Notes under the pieces: model-generated
Database searches by the model: none
What the model was told of the DNA's origin: nothing
What the model saw: the letters and a program-made list of their open reading frames with translations, nothing else
In this document: in pieces, positions 21,974 through 33,900 of the stretch
Position numbering within the stretch: the stretch's first letter is position 1
How the letters are laid out: each line of letters starts with the position of its first letter
Program-made: the position numbers and the translations under genes
Assembly: GCA_963970005.1 (NCBI GenBank)
Contig: CAXAMN010021113.1
Span: 65,923 to 129,922 of the forward strand
Source of the DNA: Durusdinium trenchii
Taxonomy: Eukaryota > Sar > Dinophyceae > Suessiales > Symbiodiniaceae
DNA length: 64,000 bases
Direction: 5' to 3'

Positions 21974-24900
21974 GTAAGTGGTGGGTTTTGAGGTGGGATG
22001 GCAGGTGGTTTTCTTCGTTGGTCAGTGCTTTTGCTCTTTTTTTCTTCTTTTGGCTCGGATGACGCAGGTAGTTTATGTTTGGTGTATGGCTGATGTTTTA
22101 GCTTGTACAATCTTTTTTTCGCTGGGGTCGAGGCAGATAGCACTGGCTGGGGTCTCCTAGTCTTTGGAAGCTTTCGCACACTTCTTTTGCTTCTGTGGCT
22201 GATGCGAGCCCAAGCCCAAAAGGAATCTGGTGAAGTCTCGGACCCAGTTCGAGGTGGCACACCGCTTTGGCTGTGGGATATCGCACCTCTGTTTTCCTTG
22301 TGGTATTCAAGAAAGCCCTCCCTTTTTGTGTGTTGAGATTGAAAGTGCAGCAGCAGGGGTTCATGAAAGTACAAGGTGTGACAAAAATAGAGATTCAACA
22401 GCTAGACCAGGAGGGAAATCAGGATCCTTGCTGCTGGTTTGACGGTTTGACTTCTCCGCTCAGGAGCTATGAGAAGTATGGCCTCATTTGGAACGTCACT
22501 CGGCACAGCGACAAGTGACTGCGAGTGGGGTGTTGATGAAGCTACATCTTTTGGCTGTCTTGAAGTATGACGTTATCCAGTTATATATCCCTGATTTTGG
22601 AGATGTCCTGACTCTTCCAACCATGCGGACACCATCTCTGTTTCTTCTTTTTCCCAGGCGGACCTCCCTCTTTACCGCTCCCGCGGGAGCCCCTCGGATT
22701 CTCTCAGGGCTCCATCATGAATGAGCCGACGGTGATCCTCAGCGAACCACGTGAGATGCGCAAGGTCTTTCAGCAGGAGCCGAGCCGCCGAGCCGAGCTG
22801 AGCCTCTGCCACACCGGGAAGAAGCCTTTGGCTCGCCGGAAACCCGACCGGCATGGAGTAGTCTGATGCCTGGGAGTAGTCCCATGTGCTCGAGAATCAA
22901 TGACCCTAACCACAAAGCCATAGTTGTTTGATTTCATTTAGGGCACCAAGAACCCCATCCTTTTACCTCGCATCTTTCTTGAAGAGTGAACCACCACGGT
23001 ACACACCTGGCCTTCAATGGCCATCCTTTGTGTTCTTGTCGGCTCTTGAGAACGGAAGCTCTTCACCGTGAGCAGGAAGGTCGCTATCCACGTGGTCTGG
23101 TGTCCGATGCTTGGTGCCGCGGCGCAGTTAGGGGCGGCGGTGCCGGGGCTCCGGGCAGCGGTGCATGGGTGGGGCGGTTGGGGCGGGGCGTTGGGATGAT
23201 CTGGGGCGCCTTTGAGGGTAGAATAGAAGAAGAAAGGATTTCGGAGGGCAAGTGTCGATGACCCGGGGTGTTTGATTGATTACTAGCAGTCCCCCAAGAC
23301 CTTCAGCTTCGGCGCAAGCCACAACTTGTGACAGCTGTGGCCAAGAACAAACCTCCGGACCCCCAGAGAAGATGACAAGAAGACAAAGCTATCAACTCTG
23401 GGGTGTTCGGGGGACAAGCCGCCTTTTTCCTAGATCTTTTTGATATATAATATTTCCCCACCTGTCAGGTGAGGGTTGTTAGATTTTATGTCACCTGCCT
23501 TGCTCCTCCTCCTCCTCCGCCGCCTCAACCACGAGTGTTGGATGGCAGTGTTCCCCGCCGGACCTCAACCGCGAGCTTCGGCGGGCAGTGTTCCCCGCCG
23601 GATCTCAACCGCGAGTCAGAAGATATGCCAGATAGAACGCCAGAAAGAATGTCAGATATGCAGAAGATATGCCAGATAGAAGGTCCAAAAGACTGTCAAA
23701 AGATATGCCAGAAAGAATGTCAGAAAGAATGTCAGAAGATGTGCCACAAAGAATGCCAGAAGATATGCCAGAAAGAATGTCAGAAGATATGCCAGAAAGA
23801 ATGCCAGAAGACATGCCAGAAAGAATGTCAGAAGATATGCCAGAAAGAGTGCCAGAAGATATGCCAGAAAGAATGCCGAAATAATGTTTCGATACATGCC
23901 AGAAAGTCACTCGAAGTAAAGTAGTTCTTTTGTTTTGCGGTGCTGCTGAATGTTGTGGCCAGCTCCATGATGTCACTGCATTTTCTATCTGGCGAATCAC
24001 CTGAACCTTCCAACTGCACACACACTTTCTGCCTTTTCACCCATAAAATTCGCCAAGAGGCAGACATTTTGCATAGTTGGACGATTCAGGGTGTGTATTT
24101 TAGTAGGGAGGGAGACCCCTAAAGACCTCTGGCAACAAGAAAGCAGACTAAGTCCATTGGTTGGGGCGGTCCCCCAAAATACAAACCGGTATGACTCGAC
24201 CAAGCACTTCACTCGTCCCAGTCGACCGCCAGACCCAATCGGCCGTGGCTTCGGCGTGTTTCGCTCAGGTTCCTCCACCACATGAACGCCAAGTTGAAGT
24301 TGCCGGGCAGCAAACTCATCGAGGACGAGTGGTGGGGGCGAGTTTTGGACAGAGTCTCAGCAGTCAGATGGCAGAGAACATCAGAGGTGGTTGATTTGCG
24401 ACATGAATTCTAAGGTGGTCAGACTGGAGGACCCCACCTCCTAGACATTTGGCCCCTGAAAGAGTTCCAAGCTGAACATCGAGAAATTCAATTCTACACT
24501 CCCGTTTTGATGAAAAAAAACTTGTGAAACAATTTGAACCTCGAGGTTTTCCCACCAATTGAACCTAATAGCTTCTAGATACTAGTAGCTTGTTGTTACT
24601 AGTAGTAATGGCCTCCAACCTCATAGCCAAAATAGGTGGGTGTGTCGGCTGAACACCCATTCTCGCAGCGTTGGGACCGCGTTCCACCGATCAGACGGCC
24701 TGCGCTGTCGACCGCCGCTTTCCGCAGGACGGGCCGAACTGGCATTCCTCACGGCAGAAGCTGCAAAAGGCGACGAGGGAGTCCGGGAGGGGCCTGAAAC
24801 GGGCGTTTGTTGCAGATATGAAGAAGTGTTGTTGTTGTTGTTGTTTTTTTTTTTTTTTTTCTCTGGGCCAAGTCATGAAGAGGTGCCCGGTCCGAGAACT

Positions 24901-27900
24901 GCAAGGTATTGTCAGAGTGTGAAACACCCGTGTTTCGCTTGAGTTTTAGACCAGTCCAGTTTGGTGCATTTGGTTAGGGCTCTTTCCAAAGGTCCGATCT
25001 GGGGACGGGTTCTCCCATTCTTCTCATCAGAGTCAAAAGTGGATCACCTGTGTGTTTCACTGAACTTTTGAGTGTGAAAAGCACCACCCCCTCAAGTGCC
25101 ACGTTCGGTGACCGAAGTTCTTTTGAAGCGAACTCTGGGACCCCTGAGGAGGAATCTGCGGCTGAGAGTGTCAGTCACACCCACACAAGGAAAGGAAGTC
25201 TGAAGCGTCACAGCACCAACCTTGGGATGCGACCTGGGTCAAAGAATCCTGGTGACATCCCAAAGAATGCGTGGCCGACCAGGCGACAAGAAAGTCATGA
25301 GTATCAGCCACAGACAGCTCCAACATCACCCGTTCTTTTTCCAATGACCTTTTGGTAGAGAGAGAGAGAGAGCATCAGTCTATTCAGGACCACCAAATTC
25401 ATCACACTCCTCACCTTCATACTTCTTCATCCTTCTCCATACTTCTTACCACTGTTTCTATGGAAGGACCGTGACTAAGGGATCTGGCCCGTAGAAGAAC
25501 CACCGCATCGACGCGGATCATTCTTCGCTGGGTTTTCTTCCATGAACACCGATGAACCCCGTGCGAAAACCACGGCAGTGGCGAGGTTTTGGGAGGTCAC
25601 CAGGTCTCGAAAACCACTCGTTCTTTGGGGGTGGAATGGATCGGTCGTGACCCACTTGGAGCCGTGAACTCGTTCGGAACGGTGCAGGGACAGGGACAGG
25701 TCGTGTCAGTCTATCCTAAGGATCCGGATCCTCAAAAACAAGCTGTTAGGATGAGGGTTCGACCCCTTGCTATGGGTCCAGGGATCCTTAGGGTAGATGA
25801 GACGCCCGCATTGATGGATGTGCTCTGGGGGGGACCGTCGGAGCGTCTTCTTCTTCAGGACATCTTCGGAGTTGCCACCGCCTCCAGTTACTGCGAGCCT
25901 GTCACACAAGCAGCTGAGCTTCTTGGTTTTCATAGGGGAATCAGTGAGTGAGGTGATCGGAGTAAGCCATTTATATAATGTTTTTTTTCTCCATAAACTG
26001 AGATATGTTAGTTTGAATATTTATTTGAATAACTTATATGTAAACGCAACTGTTTAACGTTTGTTTTACTGTACATTATTTTTTTTAGAATATAGAACAT
26101 AACATAACATAATCTGTATTGTTTAAATTGTTTAGCATTTATGTTAACTGCACTTCTGTCATTGCAGCTTTGGAAAATAGACGTAGAATTGATATGTTTG
26201 ACCCATAGTTTTGTTCCAATAAATTGTACACATATTTTGGCTAATTTGGCTTTTTCTTTTACATTGTTTTACATTCTTGTGCATGTTCTTTCTGTTTTTG
26301 GAACTTTCTTTACTTTATACTTTTTCACTCAAAAGTTCAAGTTTTATTATCTTATATAGTTTCAAGCTTCCATTAAACTTCTATCTATTTGTTTTTGATC
26401 TTTGATATGCCCCCATATTTTGTTCAATATAAAGCATACGTTGATTTAAACATGAAGATTAACAGTACAAGGTGTTTCATGGGGCCGTCTTCTTGGGTTC
26501 CGCGGAACGCCATCCCAGCTGGTCCGGGGTTGTTGACCGTCTTCGTCCCTTTTGTTTCGACAATTCAAAAGATCGACGCCGGTGACCTGTAGTTCAATCA
26601 ATGGTTGTTGGACTTTTCAAGGTTTTCTGGTTCCAGCAGTTTCCGCTCTCCAGCACACAAACCCGCCATCCAACTAGCGAGCCGCCAAACACTTGAAACT
26701 CAGCTATGGTCGGCCTCTTCTTTCCCACAGATCACGGTAGAAAAGAATCATGGACATGGAACACCACCTGTTTGGTCTTCGCAAAATGGTCATCCAAGGT
26801 GTACTACGTTCCTTCCTGCCGGGGAAACTGTAGCTTTTGTTCTATTTGTATCGTTTTCATTACGTTATGATGGGGTGATACCCGATCTTCGGCACGTTCC
26901 ACCCCCCACACGTCTCGCGTGCACGTTCCCTGACGTCTCCGCCGGTGCCACGTGCCTCACGGGTGCCTCAAAGGATGGTCATGGAAAGCCTGGAGCAGAG
27001 GACACGCAGTGGACAGCAGGCGGGCTCGGCCAAGCCGGACCTTGACGGATTTTTTGGGGCACCCAGGAGTCACTCGCTCGCTGCTCCCGGTGCCTGTTTG
27101 GAGAGGAAGGAGTTGGATGTTTAGAACATCCCACGAGCCGAGGGGACTGACTATTTTGAGAGGTGGGTCAGAACCCTAGTTCGACTATCCCAGTTGGGTA
27201 CTTGAGGTGACAGGTCCTAGTTCAGGTCACTGGATACCTCTCTTGGTTTGTCTCTCTCCAGGGACATGCCATTTTTTTGGAGTGTTTGAGCAAGAGATGC
27301 ATGCCTTTGCATGCCTTTGATCTGATCCGGGATCTCTTGAAAATCATGTAACCATCCATGCCGCATCACTTCGACCCTGAAAAGAACCCCTACCAAACTG
27401 TAAATTCTCTTCCAGAAGCTTCACAAAGCTGGTCCATTCCACCCGCTTTTTCTTATCACCTTATCACCTTCCGCATCCTTCCCCACGTCATTGAACAATC
27501 TCCCAAGCCCCAGGGCTCTTGTCCCATATCCTCAGGTCAGGTGCTTAGACTCCCTCTGGCACCCACTCCTGCCCCACCTTCCCAACCTTTCGATCCGTTT
27601 CGCTCCGTTTCGACCCGCACACCCCGCAGAATCCATACACGACATACACGACACACACACACACACTTAAATGGTTGCTCGCAAGAGCTAGGATCAGTAT
27701 GAAGTCCCCCTTGACTTGGTGAACAGAACGAAGCACAAACCGAAAGGTGGTAGAGTGGGCGAACTTGTAGATGTTTAACAAAGTTTGGAAATGCATTAGC
27801 CGCTTACTGCAAAACACCGTAGTAGACAGCTTGTTCAACAGTTCAAAAATTGGTCGCAGGTACGTCTGGCTGATCAGGCCAGATATCCGCATGTGCTGTG

Positions 27901-30900
27901 GCCGCTTCGTTGGACCATCGCTCACAGGTCCCCCTGCCTCTTTTTTCCGCGCTGTTTTTTTTGACTTGAAAAAACTGCACGCTAATAGCGATACCAGGAG
28001 CCCTTAGTAGCGAAACCAGGGGCCCCTAGTAGCGTCCTTTGTGACTCAAAACCTTAGGCACAGGTGTGGACACACACGCACACGAAGCCGTACTCGGCGC
28101 GCTCTCCCCTGCTTGCAAACTAGTAGGGAGGCCAGGAACCCCTAGTAGCGTCCTTACTCCCCGTAGAACGGCCAGAGAACGGCCAGAGGCCCCTGGTAGT
28201 ACCGTCCTAGCTCCTAGTAGCGAGACCAGAAGCCCCTAGTAGCGTCGTTTGTGACGCAAAGCCTTAAGCACATGTATGGAAACATACACAACCGTAATCG
28301 GTGCGCTCTTTGTACACATAGCGCCAATATTGGCGCTGCGGAAAACTACTAGCCACCTAAAAAGCCTTAGAAAGACAGACAAAGCAAACAAAACAAAAGC
28401 AGACTAAGGGGGCAAGAAAAAAAGATAGGTGTAGTTACGAGGCCCACTTAGTTGAACGAAAGTAGTTAGCGAGCGGGACTTTGGTCTTATACCGCCCGGG
28501 TAGCTAGAGGTAGAACAGGAGAAATAGAAGGAAAGGCACCAACACACAAGTGTGTTGAGTGCGACTTCCTTCTATAACCCTAGATAGCGGGTGGGATAGC
28601 AACGGAGGCCTGGAGCAGGGAGGGGTGGCCCAAGGGCTGTCATCATTGACATGTCAAGCCGATTATGGGGACGGCGGACCCATTTCTGACAAGCATTTGA
28701 AGCCTAAAGAAACCCAAAGAAAGGCCTCCAGAAAAAGAAAAGCAACAGCAAGAAAGAAAAACCCAAGCGGACCAAGAAAACCCACTCTCGTTTCGCGCTC
28801 TCGTCCGGCCTATGAATACTTAGCAGCGTGACATGGACATGTGAATACTTAGCCGTATGCAAGAATTCCAAACTGGAGTTGATCTCAGTGAGCCCTGCGG
28901 CATAGTATCAGTGGTATCATGCAGCACCGCGGATCAAGGAGAATCAAGAGAAGTCCAGGAGTGCAGACGGAGCATTCAGGGTGGGTCCTTCAGGATCTGG
29001 GTCTGTGCACATGCAGCGCCCCTCGACGGGGATCACACCACAGCCCTCAGTGGGACTCTGTGGCGATACACACTTAGATGGTTGCTCGCAAGAGCCAGGA
29101 TCAGTATGAAGTCCCCCTTGACTTGGTGAACAGAACGAAGCACAAACCGAAAGGTGGTAGAGGCGGCGAACTTGTAGATGTTTAACAAAGTTTGGAAATG
29201 CATTAGCCGCTTACTGCAAAACACCGTAGTAGACAGCTTGTTCAACAGTTCAAAAACTGGTCGCAGGTACGTCTGGCTGATCAGGCCAGATGTCCGCATG
29301 TGCTGTGGCCGCTTCGTTGGACCATCGCTCACAGCACATGGATGGTCCCCCTGCCTCTTTTTTCCGCGCTGTTTTTTTTGACTTGAAAAAACTGCACGCT
29401 AATAGCGATACCAGGAGCCCTTAGTAGCGAAAGCAGGGGCCCCTAGTAGCGTCCTTTGTGACTCAAAACCTTAGGCGCAGGTGTGGACACACACACACAC
29501 ACACACGCTACGACACACGTTACGACAGACGTTACGACACACGTTACACACACACGTTACGACATACACGTTACGACAGAGCCACCTACACACCGCACTG
29601 ACCTGCGAGACACACCAGGTGGACCTCCGAGACCTCATTGTGAACGCCGTGGCCGACGTCTTCACCGCCGCGATGCTCGGCCGGCCGCTGGGCGTCAGCG
29701 CCGGCCGCGCCACGGAGGAGGAGCAGCCGCGGATGTGCGCGGGTGTCCGCGGGTGAGGTAGAACCGGGATGAATCACCCCCCCTGGAGTCCCCTCAGCAT
29801 TTTGGATGGTAAAACACCTTCATCTTCATCTGTCCAGCTATGTTGAAGTGACCTTTGACGGGTCCAAGTGACCGAACCAACCAGATCAAAAGGAGTTTTG
29901 AAGGACCAGGGTGAGGACGTTTGTCCAGTCACATGTCGGGGTGCGATCCATGGAGGTTAGGGGTGCCCATGATCCCTCACTTAGGGACGAAAAACCACCC
30001 CGACATGTGACTCCTGGATGACACAGCCACACTTTCCTCCTCCGGCTTCGTCATTGTGACGAAGACCGCAGTGTCCAAACACCCCGAGGGTTTGTGGTCA
30101 AGGACTCATCATTTTGCGGAGAGTGTTGTTCATTACTTTTCTCAAGAGATCAATGTATCATGATGTATCTACCAGCACCATCCCACAGGTGCTGCCGGTG
30201 ACGAGAGGTGCCCCCAAAGCAATTACAACCTGTGGAGAAACCAAGCACCAGCGGCCCAGACTCCAATCGACACCAGCCCAATTTCTGGTGTCAAGGGGAT
30301 GTCGATGTCCAGCACTGCAAGCCTCCCCTCTTGAGGGTAGCTGCCGAGCGTGCAGGAGCAGCAATGGGTGGAAAATGGCATGAAGAGCCCTTTGGACGGC
30401 AGACGGGGTGTCTACCGTGCCAGCAGGGAGAAGCGAAGCGTGAGAGACCCATTGCATCGGACCTACCCGTAGCGTCTGGAAGCCGGTGCGCTCGGTCGTG
30501 GCGTTGGGGCGTCACACGTCGGGCTTCGACGGGTCACACGGGTCCAAGGCATCGGGTTGACAGCGCAACTGACCTTGCAGCCTCACCTGAAGCTGTGGCC
30601 AGAGGCCTCGGCGACGTACCGCGAACTGGAGCGCCGGTGCCTCAGCCTCAACCGGCGACGCGTGGTTTTCAGCAGGGTGTTTGAAGGAAAGCGGAAAGAG
30701 CGGTGTTATTTTTTTTTGTGTGTGTTTTTTAGGTGTCCTAGTGGTTTGGTGCATTTACTGGAAGAAGATTTGGTTCATTGGGAGCGGGTTCTCCCTCGCC
30801 TCAGAGTGCCATCTGCTTCGGTGTTTGAGGATCGATCCTCGAATTGAATTGACCGCCCTAGGGCCCTTGGTCACAGATGTCTCTATAGGGTAAGCGCGCG

Positions 30901-33900
30901 GCGTGGTGCGATCGTGCGGAACAGGGTCCGAATCAAGGATTCTCAAGTTCTACAAGTCACGAAAGCGATCTCGGAAGGAGGTCAGCTGAAGTTCTAGTTT
31001 ACGATTAGATGGGTCTAAATCAAAGGGATCAATTGAAAAATCACTACAAACGGCCCCCCCCCAACCAAAGGGACACGACATCACCAACATCATTCCCAGG
31101 GGATTGTTTTAAAGGCGTTTTCACGGGCGTCGTCATCGCTCCTCGTTCCCCGCTTCTCAAGCAGCAGTCTGGTGTAATCCATGGAACATCCTGCAAAGGC
31201 GGGTTCACTGAATCCACGGTTCCTTTCAAATTGAAAGAAGATGTCCTCTCATCTTCCAAGCTGCCCCTGTGAGTCAAATATCAGATGCAGAGCTTTCTGC
31301 ATCGCAACACGATCAGCTGACCAGAGACCTGTGATCCGACCCACAACAAGGCAGGGATGGCCAATTTGGGAGAGACTTGGGTTTAAAGTATATGCAAAAA
31401 CCACTAAGTTTGAGGCTTTTCACCTGGCGCCGACCCTACGACCGTACCATGATGTCTATCATGTGTCTACCATTCTATCATATTCTATCTCCAGTTTTTA
31501 AATCCATGGGACCCAGACCAGCAACCACCCAAAAGACTGGCTGTTCTGATCAAAACAGAGGTCAGCCTGGTAAACCTGTATCTGCGGCCTGCGCCGTTTA
31601 TTTCATCACGTGGGTGCTGCGGCCTGCGACCGCTCAGGGAGGTGTCCATGCGGAAGACGACGAAGGACCTGGTCTTCGAAACGTTGGCGCGTTACGAGAA
31701 CTACGAGGGCCCTGAGGAGGACCTGCCGTATGTGGTCCGCGTTTGGCGAAGGAAGGAGTCTCTTAGTCTTCAATCGTTGGGGTCGAAGCGAGGGATGATG
31801 GGACAGCGTCGTGGCCGAGCGGGTCCAACCAGTGGAGCGACTGAGGCGGAGCGGCTGAGGCTCAGGCTCCCCAGCTCTCAGGGCGAAGAGAAGTTTCTGG
31901 ACGCCGGAGACATGAGATCCTTCCCCTAATGGCCCAACGAGCCCGGTGTAGACTGGGTCCATGCAGCCCTATGCCGAGTTTTCTCTCTCTCTCTCTCTCT
32001 CACTTCGAACCCACGATGGGTTTGCATCACTTAGGTTCTCAGAGGAGGACTTCCCCATGGAGGTGCATGGCATCGTCTTGGCCGGCTTGGACACCACCTA
32101 CCATGCGGCTCGGAGGCAGGGTCGCTCGCTCTGCGGCCCGGATGGGATGAGATGGGACACCGGACAGCCGGACCGATGTCGAGATCGCTGAGATCCTTCT
32201 GTGGAACATGCTGAACTTGGGCCGCTTCCCGGAAGCACAGGAGCATGGCCTTGGGGCCTTGCGCACGCACGCGCGAGCGAGCGTGACAGGGAAGGAGGAA
32301 GATCATGGAAGATCCAGTTTTTTGAGTGAAAAGAGGGACGCCCTTTGTGTGAGTCTTGGGACCTTTCGACGTGCATTTGGAATGCTGAAGAGGTGCATTT
32401 GGTGATGAGAACAGAAGCGAGTCGGGCATGTTTGGTGACCAAGAGAAGCAGTTAAACATGGCCAATTTGGGCACTGGCGCGGCACATGATGACTGAAACC
32501 GGGACGGTGGTGGCCCCCTGAACTCAGCATGCTCAGAATGTGGGTGGTGGGGGGCCCTCCATCCCGTTCGTTTCGTCACAAATCCACCGAGGGCTCCCTG
32601 GTGTTCTGCTCCTGGCTGGGGCTGAGTTCGACGGCGGCTTGGGAGTGTCCCCCTATGACTCATTCAAACCATCTCGGGATCCAGTCGTAGCTTCTCAGCA
32701 GGTGATTGGAGACACTGTTAGGTAGGTTTGGAGGGTCCAGTCGTACCTTCTGAGAAGGTACTTGGATCCCTAGGGTCTGGACTCTGGTGGGTCCTTTTCC
32801 AGGACACCACGCCCGTGGAGTTGGGTGGTTCATGGGGTGTCCCGAATCTGCTATTGATAGACACCCCGAGATGGATGTCCTGGTCCAGCCACACTTCTTT
32901 TTTTTTCTTTCTGGATGCCCAAAGGTGCCTTGTTGGTCTCTAAACTCTGCTCCGGATTTTCTGGTCGTTCCACACCTGGCGCACGACCTGCTTTCTGCAA
33001 GACCTGGCCACGCCCGCACTCTGCACCACACAGGAGTCTTTGCGGAAAGAGGTGGACGAAGTTCTGGGCCCCACAGCCCACTTTACTCGAGACAAGCTGA
33101 GCTTTGGCTGAAAAGAAGGACACCTTTTGTTCGAATCGTTGCGACTGGTAGAGAACAAGGGTGGCTGGATCTCATAAGTAAGGTATCCTGGTATTTTCAT
33201 GTATTTTCTAAGGGGATTCCCTCTGGGTGAATCCCCTTTTCTATCGGGGGAATAGTGGGTCTACTTTTTGACCGCTGCGACCGCCAATCCCAATTAAGGT
33301 GGGGCCCCCGCCATGAGGCGCCATGAGGCGCTCCCCCCGAACGAAGGAGAAAGGCCAAGAGCGAACCTGGACACCGGCACAGTCCCAACAGTTTTGGACG
33401 GAACTCCACAGTCCCAACATGTCCCAAGCACTCCTTTTGTACGATCTCAAGCATACGCCAGAGGGTTCCATCCGTCGACGTGTGTTTTCCGACAAATTGG
33501 GACTGAAAGACTATTAACCGCTGAAACACCAGAGCCACTCCTTTGAGCCATGATGTTCTTCTCTCACCCTGGTTCTTCAAAGTGACCGTACTTGATAACC
33601 TGGTTGGTTCAGTCACCTTGGAACCTTCAATAGGTCACGAACTGAAGAAGCCGGACACGAACTGAAGAAGCTGGACTCTCCTTCATTTGGGTGAAATCCT
33701 TCGAAACGGACCACCGCTTTCTCCACTGCCCCACGGTGGATTGGACTCACCAGGGGATGCCCCACTGGTCGACCCGGGTCGACCCGGACCGTTCGGTGTT
33801 CATTCACAGATGTTCTGAGACCAGTGTCCTGCGTCGTGCGGCTTGAAGTGCGGCTTGACACCCGAAGCGACGTCGACTCGAAAGACTAAGACGAAGACTC

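Noticed and set aside
23620..23885. CRISPR-like array
   Set aside because: Units are contiguous 12-mers with no unique spacers, in a eukaryotic intron; it is a minisatellite.
28079..29068. LTR retrotransposon between the direct repeats
   Set aside because: The interior is about 1 kb without reverse transcriptase, protease, integrase or RNase H motifs, and the repeats lack clear TG...CA ends.
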